Below, in pieces: positions 1-10,518 of a stretch of 64,000 nt of DNA. The first letter of the stretch is position 1. The number at the start of each line of letters is the position of its first letter. Position numbers and translations under genes: made by a program. The notes under the pieces were generated by a model, which saw only the letters and a list, made by a program, of their open reading frames with translations, did no database searches and was not told where the DNA came from. Source of the DNA: Isoetes taiwanensis (taxonomy: Eukaryota; Streptophyta; Lycopodiopsida; Isoetales; Isoetaceae); contig JAJEKV010000033.1 in assembly GCA_021234155.1 (NCBI GenBank), positions 10,486,163 to 10,550,162 of the forward strand. Direction: 5' to 3'.

Positions 1-1507
1 AGACCAGCATGATATATATGCAAGTTCATCTTGTAACTCTTCTACCCCTCTTTCTGTCATAGTCTCTCATAATAATCTTCCTCTAATGTCCAAGATAAGT
101 CCATAATTCTTGAATAAGTTTTTTATTTACTCATTTTGTCATCTAGCATCATGCCCATGTGAATGTGCCGTTCAATACGAGTGACCATGATTGTTGTAGC
201 ATGGTTAAAGACATTGTTCCATTATGCATATGAGGGTTTAGGCTAATAAGTTTTTCCTAGTAGTGTTTGACTCCTTCGTTGCAGTTGACATGCTTGTCAA
301 GTAGGCTAGCTAGATGCATTGTGCATGCCTTGTTTGTTAGTGTTGGGGAGGATTTTCCATTTAAATTGCAAATGCTTGATTTCATGATTGCTATTGTTAA
401 TGATTGGGTATGGATCGAGTGAAATTTTTGGAAGGGTTTAAAGGGTTTTCTTTAGTGGGGTATAAAATCTTCCTCTAATACATGCTGCAAGAAAGTACAT
501 TATTAAAACAAGAAATCTATCACGGCGGCCTTGGCTGCTGCGAACATTTCTTTGTTTCTAAACATGTAAGATTGGACTCACTATTAACATCTAAGGTTTG
601 ATAATGTAATGCCTGTTTAGTAATGATGAATTTTTAGATTCTACCTTGCAGTGATGCATAACTTAGGGATAACATAACATTTTCAAACCTTTGGTAGTGA
701 CAATAAAATTGTGTTTCATCGCTTGTTTTCCTAGTCCTAAGATTGTAACTATTATAGTGATATGCATTTTCATGAGTTTGCATGTTGAAAATGTTGTCAG
801 GGTCCTCCCAACTCCAAATTAATGTGGAGTATGAATATGGTATCTTAAGCAGCGCGAGACTTAGGGTATTTTGGAGCATCCAAAATATTATTGTGATAGT
901 TTAGATTTAGAAATGCTTGGAATACTATTAGGACACCCTTGACAAATATCAATATCACATCTTATTCTAGACACTGAGGGCATATCACTTTCGGCCCACC
1001 TTATATTAATACAATAGAAATAGTATTGGACCATAAATTTAATCCACTCACTAATATTACAGACAGCTTCGAAAAATGTATTTAGCAGCCTTACTTGCTT
1101 CTGTAAATTTGATGGTTGTTAATTTGCATTCCTGCCACTTAAATCACAATATAAATAGTGCAAAAATATACTCACATATGCTGCAATATCAAGTAATTTT
1201 TCTTTCTAGAATTGCAGGCCTGTTATTTCTGCATGCTTTCCTTGTTTCAATCCTTAGCTTCATTCCCTTCTTGTCGAACTGCCGAATCACTCATATGTAG
1301 GAAGGGTATTATTTCTTTGAATCCTTGTGTTCTGAACGTCTTTTATCTTCCAATGCGTATTGCAAAAGCTTTGGCCGGATTCCGCCGGATTGCTGCAAAA
1401 CATCTGTTGAGCAAGAGCTCCAACTGCATGAATCCATCATAAACATAACATGTAAGAACAAAAAAGAGGATTGATACAATAGATGAAGAGTTTTTGTGGA
1501 AACATAC
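1..1507. other. AT-rich non-coding DNA
   Basis: I see no supported gene, structured repeat or element end in this stretch. The open frames present are short, hydrophobic or biased, and lack recognisable domains. It may be intronic or intergenic for the candidate exon at 1508-1579 on the minus strand. Confidence 0.5.
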
Positions 1508-1579
1508 CTCAGATTGGGGAGGCAAAAGAGAGAGAAAAGCTAGACCTGTCATGGCTGCCGGACTTCCCTCCTTGGCCAT
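1508..1579 (-). CDS. Candidate first coding exon, unidentified gene
   Basis: On the minus strand an ATG at 1577-1579 opens a 24-codon reading frame beginning MAKEGSPAAMTGLAFLSLLP. It runs directly into a good splice donor (GAG|GTATGTTT) at 1507. A plausible downstream piece starts after a CAG acceptor near 1433 and stays open to about 1310 in two alternative frames, so the join is uncertain. No homology is recognised. The call rests only on the start-plus-donor configuration and could be chance. Confidence 0.22.
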
Positions 1580-2048
1580 GGAGGTCTGAATGGCTGCCTT
1601 AAATCTTAATGCAAGAATTGACCCGTTTGAAGCTATATCAATCCTTTTGAATCAGGAATTGGCTTTTTGAAGCAAATACTGCGACCGTCGACTCCTTAAC
1701 CTCTGTGAATACCCAGTCTAGGGTGCAAAGAATCTGCAGCAAAGCAATGAAAATGGGGGGAAGGAGGCAAGGCAAAGCACAAGCTTTCTCCCTTCAAAAC
1801 CATGCTAGGCTCAAAGCATAATCGGAAAAGCATTGTCGTGGTTGTACTCTATCTCAAACAGGTAGCCTTTACCCTATTCCCCTATTTCTCTGATATGAGC
1901 CAAGTTACTGGATTGAACCGATGGCGACATGATGCTGCTTCTATCAAAATCGGCGGCGCCATTCTTGCAGCTGCAAGGTTCTCATCTTGGTCGCACCGAA
2001 GCCTAATTCGACTGCTGCCAGGCGTCATCCGATGCCTTTATTCCTCTT

Positions 2049-2154
2049 GGTTCAGAGAGCTTTCCAACGGTGTATGATACCTGCATGCTTGTCTTTGTTT
2101 CTGTGCTCAAATCTGCACTTTTCCGGGCTGTGTGCTAGGGTTTTTGTGGCAGCC
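2049..2154 (+). repeat. Left copy of ~106-bp direct repeat
   Basis: This block (from GGTTCAGAGAGCTTTCC to GGCAGCC) recurs in the same orientation at 5496-5602 with only a few substitutions. The two copies bracket the decayed DUF7869-type transposase. A shorter echo (TTTTCCGGGCTGTGTG) lies near 2337. The repeats could be duplicated flanking DNA or element-internal repeats. I could not define terminal inverted repeats here. Confidence 0.75.
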
Positions 2155-2291
2155 CTTCTTCTTCCTTCTTTGAGAAGTATAGCCCTCGCCTGATGCCGTT
2201 GTTGGCCTTGGCCACGCGGTGTTGAAAGGTGTGCGTTGTACTCTTATTGAAGGTTACGAGAATGTTTTACTAATTCATACCCTAGTTCCTG

Positions 2292-5114
2292 ATGGTGTTG
2301 TTGATGAAAGTCCGACACCAATATAAAATTGGCACTTTTCCGGGCTGTGTGCGTCTGGCTTGTTGTCAAAAGAAGTGTATAATGAACTTCCCTTTTTCGT
2401 CCTTAAGGCAAACAAGACAATCCTTCTTGTCAATGTCGAAAGGTGACCAGGAATCCTACCAAGCATATCACGTGAGGCCTGAACGAGGTGACAGTTTTTC
2501 ATACTACGTGTTTAATGTAACTGTTTGCCAGCTGACTTTCAAAAGAATACATGCCATTGGAAGTCGTCGCATGTCAAGGGTACAAAAACGGTTAGACAGA
2601 AATCCATGCATTGACGACTACTGTCACCCAAAGAAAGTAGTTGGTGTGCACAAAAGCATGGTTGGTGGGGAAGCAAAAAAAGCATGGTTGGTGGGCTTCT
2701 TTGACTCAATTCGTGAAACCATAGACCATACCCTAAAACAATTCAATGGGTTATTATTCATCATCTTAAGATAAACAACATTACCAAGAAATAAGTCTAC
2801 ATCATATTTTGGTAGATCTCTTCCAATCTTCAAGTTAGTATATTCGTTCATATCCTACTCTTACTTCTTAAGATTGTGGAAGCAAGAATTCAATCTTGTT
2901 AGGGATCCCAAAAAGGCATAGGTTCTCGATATGTTCTTCTTGTTCTTAGAATATTGAAGGAGAAAAGGTCCATGGCAAAGAATCTTCATATACTCTTACT
3001 TCAAAAAGCAAGAATTCTTTGATTCAAAAGGCATCGTTCTCCCATATCTATGTTTCGTATTGAAGGAGAAAAGGTTAACTTAGATTTGTCTTTTGTCTAT
3101 CTTGTTCCCATATCTAAATACGTTTTATAAAGCAAGGACTTTCGGTCTATGGCGCGCGCATAAACACGGTTTATAAAGCGTGGCTTCCTATTTTTCCGGT
3201 CGCTTGTCTATGCACGTATAGCATGCTTCCTATTTTCTGGTCGCTTGTCTATGCGCGCATAGCATGCTTCCTATTTTCTGGTCGCTTGTCTATGCGCGCA
3301 TAGCATGCTTCCTATTTTCTGGTCGCTTGTCTATGCGCGCATAGCATGCTTTATGTACCCTGGTCGGTTGTCTATGCGCACATAGCGAGAAATTAAATAC
3401 GTGTCATTGTGTCTATGCGCGCATAGCAAAGCAAGTGACTGTGATATTGACAAATGTCTTTGGTTGCAGATCAAATAACTCAACAATTACAGGAACACAG
3501 AGAGGCTCAAGCCCTGGAAAGAAAGAAGCTTGCAAAGCACAGAAAAAAAGCTTTGGAGAGGCCTCTTGAATACATGTCTGTGGTAGTAGATGGCATGGAT
3601 CAAAAGAAGACGTCCCTTCCTCATTTTATAAATGTTCCTAAGGATTTAGATGAAGCTGACTTCTTGAAGTTGCATCTAGTTGGTGCTTTAGTTTTTCAGG
3701 GCGTGGTTAAGTGCAAAGTGTTTTTGACGTACCCAAATATACACAGTGATCCTAATCTCACGGTCACAATACTGAACAAGATTCTTCTGGCAACGGAGAA
3801 GTTGCCTTCAGTGCTCTACATACAGCTAGACAATACAAGCAGGGAAAATAAAAACCAAGTTCTATTTGCCTACTGTGCAATGCTGGTCCAATTAGGTATC
3901 TTCCGAAAGGTCAAGGTTGGTTTTTTACTTGTTGGCCACACGCATGATCAAATAGACCAAATGTTCAGTCGATTTTCTGTAAGGTTGCGCAGGAAGAAGG
4001 CATTTTGTCTGTACTCTTTGTGCAGTGTGAGCCTACAACCCAACTCCAGTTGTCGAAGTGCTTAGTGAGACTTGTGATTTTCGTGCAGGTCCTGCTATTC
4101 ACAAGTTGAATAATTTGACCTTTCAGCATCATGTGAAGTTCTTTCTCAGAGAAGGTAATGCCATTCTTCAAGGAAAGTACTTTGTAAACTCGCATCCCGG
4201 CTTCCGAGGCGGGGTTACAATTCTTGAGGCGATGTTCTGAAGTTAAAGAAATGAGAAGAGCCATTCGACCCAATCGAAGAGTACCATAGACAACACTGAG
4301 AAGAACAAAGACAAGAATCCTCTTGTCTCACTATCCAGCATGGAGAAAAGCATAAGCTCGTGTTTTAAGTACTTTAATGAGGAAGAAAAGTGCTGGTGGG
4401 AAAATTTCTTTGAAACCATGAAAGACGTGACCATGTCCTTAAACAGCATCACTTTGGAGATTCCTTTTTGTTGGCCTGGTAGCCAAACCTCTCCTCCTGC
4501 TGAGGATGCCCAAGGAATTGCAGAAGAATCTGTTATCAATACTGTTATCAACAAGGAGCCTGTCGATCGTGCAATGTACCTGGGATCTCGACGTGCACTC
4601 AAGAAAAAGGAAGGTCAAACTCCAGAGAAACTTGCAGATCTGCAGAAAGGAATGCTAGTGGCTGTACCTTCAACTGACGATGACGAAGAACGTCCTTTTT
4701 GGATTGCAAGGGTTAAAGACATTGTTTATGGATGCCACTAAGGATACAGATCCATTTGTTGGTCGGTATGATCCTGTGATAATTCCTTTTAAGAAAGGAC
4801 GGAAAACAGTGAATAAGAATCACTTAGACAATCTGGACCTGGCTGAAACTCAAGTCTTGGCTTACGATTTTACTTTAAAGGTTGATAACAGACTTCACAG
4901 AACAATAGTAAACTTGTTGAAGTCTTTCTGCGAGGATAGCGAGGATGAAGCTGAACAAGACGAGGATAGCGTTCCGGCGGTTAGCTCTTCCACCACTTCA
5001 AGCGATACTGAGGAGAGTGTCAATGAGGAGAGTGATCACCAGTCTGAAGGCATTGATGAGTACGACGACATTCCAATACCTGCTCTTCTTAAAGGGCGTA
5101 AGCTACTCGTGTAA
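2292..5114 (+). pseudogene. Decayed DUF7869-type DNA transposase
   Basis: Three separated coding pieces on the plus strand form one broken gene. Piece 1 (about 2440-2700) has a Cys/aromatic block (YVFNVTVCQLTFKRIHAIGS) like the segment that precedes the catalytic region in transposon proteins annotated as DUF7869. Piece 2 (3454-4065) holds the likely RNase-H-like core: VVVDGMDQ near residues 45-52, IQLDNTSRENKN in the middle, then GHTHDQIDQMFSRFS, which fits a D...D/N...HxxxD arrangement. Piece 3 (4340-5114) is an acidic C-terminal region read in two frames, so at least one frameshift lies near 4700; it ends in a Glu/Asp/Ser-rich tail. Family assignment is from motif memory, not a search. No intact reading frame spans it, so the copy is probably inactive. 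Confidence 0.6.
3147..3426. repeat. Array of 14-bp palindromes, 41-bp period
   Basis: The self-complementary motif CTATGCGCGCATAG, or a one- to two-base variant, starts at 3208, 3249, 3290, 3331, 3372 and 3413, exactly 41 bp apart each time. A looser copy lies at 3147. The 41-bp spacing persists even where the sequence between motifs differs (3346-3412). Two more perfect copies follow the transposase remnant at 5183 and 5246. Palindromic, helically spaced sites on both sides of catalytic sequence resemble the subterminal protein-binding repeats of plant DNA transposons. A binding role is inference. Confidence 0.85.
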
Positions 5115-5182
5115 TTTGAATATTTGTACAGCTGTACATGACTAATTTGTACAATGTTCGTCTTTCAAACTTAGGATCCCTG

Positions 5183-5259
5183 CTATGCGCGCATAGCATT
5201 TTGCAATTTTTGTTTCTTTTGTAGCAAACTATTTTTGTGCCTTGCCTATGCGCGCATAG
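5183..5259. repeat. Two downstream copies of the 14-bp palindrome
   Basis: CTATGCGCGCATAG occurs perfectly at 5183-5196 and 5246-5259, 63 bp apart, just after the end of the decayed transposase. Together with the array at 3147-3426 it suggests the motif belongs to the element rather than to host DNA. A TGTACA-containing stretch lies nearby at about 5125-5155. Confidence 0.8.
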
Positions 5260-5495
5260 CATGTGTGCTGCTCCTTGAGCAATAAAAAATGTATACGGCT
5301 CCATTTTATGGTTTCTGTCTTTAAAATTTGTCAAGAATTTGCTCGTTGTTTCATTTTGCGACTTTCTGAATGTGTACCTAAAACAACTAAATTAAATTAT
5401 TATTTTTATACAGTGGCAACCGGTAGACACTTCGACGGACTGTATCTCTCACATCCGGTGTCAAATTTTCATGTGCTTGGGCTTGTTGGAAAGCT

Positions 5496-5602
5496 GGTTC
5501 AGAGAGCTTTCCAAAGGTGTATGATACCTGCATGCTTGTCTTTGTTTCAGTGCTCAAATCTGCACTTTTCCGGGCTGTGTGCTAGGGGTTTTTGTGGCAG
5601 CC
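5496..5602 (+). repeat. Right copy of ~106-bp direct repeat
   Basis: Second copy of the block at 2049-2154, same orientation. Its left edge forms a small hairpin (TTGGAAAGCT ... AGCTTTCCAA) at about 5486-5514. The copy diverges from the left one after GGCAGCC. Confidence 0.75.
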
Positions 5603-5870
5603 GGTACACACCAGATATCCAGGAGTCTATTAGCCACTTTCCTTTTTTTGCCCCCTTTCAGCCCCTTTGCTCTCAACCCTAATTTGGGCAGTCAGAGCAT
5701 ACAAATTAATGTTGAGCTAGGCTCCAACATCTACCTGACATTGCCATAGCCCAACCAACTGCCTCTTGGCCTTGCCTAGCAGGGCCTGCGGCCACCACGA
5801 CACGCCCTAGCCACGCCCGGACACTGATAAGCCCCTGCCATAGCCTACCTAAAACCCTGTTTGACCTGTC

Positions 5871-6287
5871 GTGGCTCAAGTCATACCCCAAGTCATGGCC
5901 ACAGACATAGTCCCGTGTGTGGACCCACATTTGGTTGGTGAGCTACCTCAGACCACACCAACCCATCCTGGGAAGGCCCAAACACACCAACCACCGGTTG
6001 ACCCCACGCAGGCAGAGCCCTCTGGGGAAGAACATGAAGCGGGGCCACCAAGGAAGAGGCCTCGGGCAGAGGAAGAGACGTCTTCCATGAAGAGGGAGGC
6101 CCGAGCCAAGGCCCAGTCGACCCGACAGGCGGGCCACACAGGCAATCCCCGGTCGAACCTTGGAGCCGCATCCAAAGGCAGGGTTGAGGCCAGCGAGCTG
6201 CACGCCTTGCGGGCCTCCCCGGCGAGAGGTGGAGAACATAACATCTCGGATGTTGCGCAGCAATTGGTGCCAGAAAAACGCATTTAA
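5871..6287 (+). pseudogene. LINE ORF1-like basic/proline-rich remnant
   Basis: A 138-residue open frame begins MAQVIPQVMATDIVPC and is rich in Pro, Glu, Arg and Lys, including PRKRPRAEEE near residue 58. No globular domain is evident. Its position at the 5' end of the LINE suggests an ORF1 fragment. It could equally be a non-coding GC-rich 5' leader that happens to be open; other frames over the same stretch are open too. Confidence 0.3.
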
Positions 6288-7493
6288 TCACGTAATTGGA
6301 GGATCGCGCATTTACGGGCGAGATGATAGCATCCACTTGCTACAATTTGTGACGGCAATACCGCCAGGAGCTTGCGGATATGAGGGGCGTTAGACACCCG
6401 TGTTGGCAGCTATGGAAGCTGGGACGGAGGGCGAGAACCGGTAGAGCAGAGACACTGTAACCCCGCCTCCGGATCCGGCCGAGATTGAGGAGGCTAAGGG
6501 CCCCGACACGAGAGCACAGAGCCGCCCTCTTTCTTGTCGAGAGGTTGCGGAGGCCGCCATTGTGAGACAAGGAGTCCGTGCCGCTGGAAGCTAGCCGCGT
6601 AACTGGCGCTTCGAGTAAGGATTTATACCCAGATCGGGAGCTACAAGAGGGGTTGCCGTTGCCAAAGCAAGGCAAGGGCCTCGCCGGTGGCACATGAGCA
6701 ACTCTGCCATTGCGGAGGTGGCAAGACATGACAACGTCCGCAAGAGCCGAGCTCCGGACTCAGGAGAACGAAACCCACAAAGAAAGAACACACCAACCCG
6801 CGAACCCACCAACCTACAGGCGTCAACCTGCAACACTGCTGCCGGACACATCGGATCCGCCCAGGGCGCCACCACCCGGCGCCGGCCCACGACCTATGCC
6901 TCACCCACCTCAACCAACACCACAGTGCGACCCAGCCCGAACTCGAGAAGCGAGACGCAGGAGCCGCAATGTGGTAGTGCGAGGGCGGCGGAGGAGTCGG
7001 GAGAACATCTCACTTCCGACTCGGCATTAATGATCTTGGACGGATCATGTTCCCGGCACCTATGACCATTGGAAAGGCGAGTCGTCATGGAATTCGCCAC
7101 GATGCGCCCACGGGTGGTCATCTTCCACGGTTGAGAGCGTGCGGGCGGGTGGCCATCCCGCATCGGGGGCGGAAGTTGAAGGGGATGGCTCAGACGTTGG
7201 CCGGGACTTGACCCCCAAAGACGGCAAAGACCCGAAGGCGTGAGCTGGCCAAAGTCGAGGACTGCCTTGAACATGGAGGGGCCGGGGCTGGTTCGAAGAA
7301 GGATCGCGGAATTGAGTGACCAAACATGGATCACGAGGCACTCCGGCCCCTCGAGTCCCCTCGAGGGGGCCCGGTGCACATGCATCCACATCTTCCGCTC
7401 CCCACAGGACCACCACTACCACCGGACTGAAGTGGCGATGCATGCCACTAAATAGGGATCGTGCCTCGGCGTGGTATCCACGGAATTGCCGGT

Positions 7494-7640
7494 GGCTTTC
7501 CATGGCAAAAAGGGGGCCGATCTCAATTCGCCGCCATGGACATGGACCTTATCTTCCTCATGGAAACATGGGAACATCACGGTCTGAGGGCTACCGATTT
7601 GCCACCGACCATATTTTTTCTTGCAGATAGATTGGCGAGG
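7494..7640 (+). pseudogene. LINE endonuclease-like fragment
   Basis: The translation contains MDMDLIFLMETWEHH after a segment resembling the N-terminal part of APE-type LINE endonucleases, in which a D-x-I/V-x-L-x-E-T-W/H motif carries a catalytic Glu. Only this motif is clear; the rest of the domain to about 8.2 kb is broken by frameshifts. The position, between the ORF1-like region and the RT, fits a LINE. Confidence 0.45.
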
Positions 7641-8319
7641 CCAACCGAGCACCCATTGCCCCAACACCCCATGTACCCACGGTTGCGCCGGACTATGATC
7701 ATCGCGGTGGGTCTATCACGAGGATGCTTGAGCATGAGCTGCCGGGAGTCTTTGCAACTCCCCACACTTCAATAGCGGGCGGCCCGGTGAACCAAGCCCC
7801 GCCGAGGGTAGGGGCGGATGCTTTGGGAGAGGCCGCTCGGCGATCCACGGGGGCTGCAACCACCTTCCCCGCAATCACCGGTTCGATGGCGAATGTCGGG
7901 GCTGAAACGATGGCTCGCCAAGTCTTTGGACCCCACCATTCGCCCATGCAGCCGTCCGTCAATACCGCTCCTTCCTCAAGACCAAGAAAGCAAGGTACCT
8001 TGCGGGCAGCACTCTGGCAGATGTTTGGTCTACTAGACCGCCACCCTAGGGCCTTCGGAGAAAGGTCTTGAGTAAGCCGCACACGACCCACGGAAATATT
8101 ACCCCGGAACAATGAGTGAGATACTTGCGGGATGTTTGTATGACCCAATGGGAAGCCAGGGCACCCGGTACCTCTGCAGACGAGGCCTAGCATTGGTCAT
8201 TACTAAAGGGGATGTCATAATGGGCACATAGCGCCTACAGCTAGCGGGAAGGCGGCCAGATTTGGATGGTATGCAAGCGAGCTTCTCAAGTGGGTAGGGC
8301 CCCAATGGTGCTTGGGTTC

Positions 8320-9150
8320 TCCACGGACTCTTCAACGGGGCATTGCAAGAAGGCTTCCCCACGCACTGGACTACCGGTAGAGTTGTGCCCATATACAAAG
8401 CGGGGGACCCCCACAGCCCGGCCAACTATCGTACCATTATGGTGGGGTTACGTCTTTGCCAAGTTGCTAGGGATTCTTGAGCGGCGGCCCGACACTTTGG
8501 GCGAGAGGATGGAGAAGTGTGGGCTCTCTCCGCTTGGCAGGCTTCCCCCAGGCATTCTACTATTGACCATATCTTCACTCTGCGAACACTCATAGAGGAT
8601 AGCCAGGAATCAACGCCGAATCTATCTTGTTGCTTTGTGGATTTCGCAAAGGCTTTTGACATAGTGCCTCGGGATAAGTTGTGGGACGATTGAGGCAGCT
8701 AGGGACCCCGGTCGACTTGCGAGAATGCTATATCGACTATCTGAGGCTTGCACCCGGTCGTCTCCTGCTTGTCGGGGAGCCCGTTGTTAGTAGCATTGGG
8801 GTGCGCTTGGGCTGCCCTCTATCCCCGACGCTCTTCGGCTTGTACATTGACCGGCTAGAAGAATGGCTAGGGGGAGGGGGGAGGGGGGGAGGCTTTCGGT
8901 TGATGCACCACATAATCCGACAACTCATATATCGATGATGTTGACACGCCGATATACCCCGAGGCAGGACATGCAACGCCACCGGATGCTTTGGACACTT
9001 TACGCCAATTCAGCGACATGAGAGTTAACTTGGCCAAGACAAGGTCTTTGTTGGTCCCATCATCCGGCACCCACGCCTTCCCTCATTCACTTACCGAGGG
9101 GCAGGTAGTGGAGGTGGCTCGATCTTATAAGTATTTGGGCATTGAGTTTT
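8320..9150 (+). pseudogene. LINE reverse transcriptase remnant
   Basis: RT blocks appear in order across several frames: VVPIYKAGDPHSPANYRTI at about 8375-8435, CFVDFAKAFDIVPRDKLW at about 8631-8684 (palm motif A with its Asp), GCPLSPTLFGLYIDRLEEWL at about 8811-8870 (motif B region), SYIDDV at about 8925-8942 (motif C with the Asp pair), and KYLGIEFS near 9131. This is the standard order of a LINE RT. Frameshifts and stops separate the blocks, so it is inactive. Confidence 0.8.
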
Positions 9151-9699
9151 CTACTACCCACACCTTTGGGATGCATCCATCAGGTTACGGGTCCTTGGGT
9201 TTGGAAAGCCCCGGTATGCAATGCAAAACAAGCTGTCACAAGGCAGAGCTGTATGCATGGGGTCACCAGGCACACTTGTTGGGGGCCTTGGTTGAACCGG
9301 TCCTCCTCTATATATGGAAGTGTGGCGGCGGTGCTATCCCTCACCACTTGGAGCGATCTAGAGCGGTCTGAAGGCCTTCTTGGCCCGAAATCGGGAGTGA
9401 AATCCACGGTCCCATATCGAGATCTTGCTCAGGAGATAGGCTTCCTTCCATTCTGAGAGGGCTGCATTTGAAGCGTCACCTTATTTACTTCCAGAAGGTG
9501 GTGGCTATGGATGAAGCCGGCTGCCCAACCTTGCTTTGGCGGTGGCGATGGGCCCGCGGCGACTCAAAGCCTCTTTGGAAAGACAAGCAAGCCCGGTGGT
9601 TCGCTATGGAATGTGCGAGCACACAGATGTGGACCGGTGCATACACCGAAGGAACGCGCTGCCTTGAAGCAGTACTTGGATGCTTGCTTCATGGCCAAG

Positions 9700-10085
9700 C
9701 TTTGGGATGCCGAGGCCCTGTCACATGTCAAGGTGGCAAATTATCGACAACAGGTTAATCCCATGCTCACGAGGGGCCCACACCACTACTGCGCACCCAT
9801 CTACCCATGAAAAGCGCGGGGTGATTGCTTCCATTCAAGACAGTGCACACCACCTCCGCATTGAGACGAGGGGAGATGGATTCGGGGCAGCGTGAGGGCC
9901 AGAATCTGTCGATCTTTGTCAACAGGGCGCCATTGAGGATGAAAGTCACGCCCTCCAGGCCTGTCCGGCGTACCATATCCGGGCTCGGTATGCTCGGTTA
10001 GTTGTGCCCCATCAGGCCTTGCATGAGCTACTTAGCACGGCCTCTGTAGGCTTGTTGGGATCGTACCTCCGGGAGGTAATGGATA
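9700..10085 (+). pseudogene. LINE C-terminal knuckle region
   Basis: One frame gives ...CQQGAIEDESHALQACPAYH and continues to SYLREVMDT near 10080. It aligns by eye with the clearer copy at 38150-38689, which reads CQCCHMQIVEDEHHALQECP. This Cys/His knuckle after the RT is typical of the 3' end of ORF2 in many plant LINEs. The frame is not continuous with the RT. Confidence 0.6.
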
Positions 10086-10330
10086 CGCGGACTCAGTTAT
10101 GCCCCCCTGTCCGACATTAACCTCAGCTGTACTTGTGATTATGTATATAACTGTACAGTATGTCAGCATCCTTATTGCTACTAAGGTTTTTCCCCCGAAA
10201 ACACTTTGGGGCGGGGGGTTTTTTAATCCTGGTAGTAATACGCCTGCTGCTCTCTCTTTGTACTTGGGTCCCATAGGCCAGTTGGTCTCCGTGGATGATA
10301 AAATCATATTCTATTCTATTCTATTCTTTT

Positions 10331-10478
10331 GTGGCAAGGCACAGAGAAGTGGCACATAGATTTGGCGGCTGGCTAAGCCATTAGGGATTGCTTGAAAAGC
10401 AAGAAAGGGGAAGGCCGTGCAAGAATTTTGGGACTTTTTTTATTTTTGTTACTTTCTTAAGTACACGTGTTGTGCTCA

Positions 10479-10518
<40 letters not shown>

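Larger units (their letters stand above)
5703..10330 (+). mobile_element. LINE-type retrotransposon, copy 1 (degenerate)
   Basis: A markedly GC-rich block in AT-rich surroundings carries, in order on the plus strand, an ORF1-like charged region, an endonuclease-like block, reverse transcriptase motifs and a C-terminal Cys/His knuckle. It ends with a conserved 3' terminus (ATAGGCCAGTTGG...CTCCGTGGA) followed by (TTCTA)n at about 10309-10329. The order fits a non-LTR retrotransposon of the L1-like, APE-endonuclease class. Frames are broken repeatedly, so the copy is dead. The same 3' terminus occurs in the copy at 34.2-38.9 kb. The 5' boundary is estimated from the base-composition change and is uncertain. 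Confidence 0.75.

Noticed and set aside
6340-8425. Many GC-rich minus-strand ORFs over the LINE
   Set aside because: High GC reduces stop codons on both strands; they oppose recognisable plus-strand LINE motifs.
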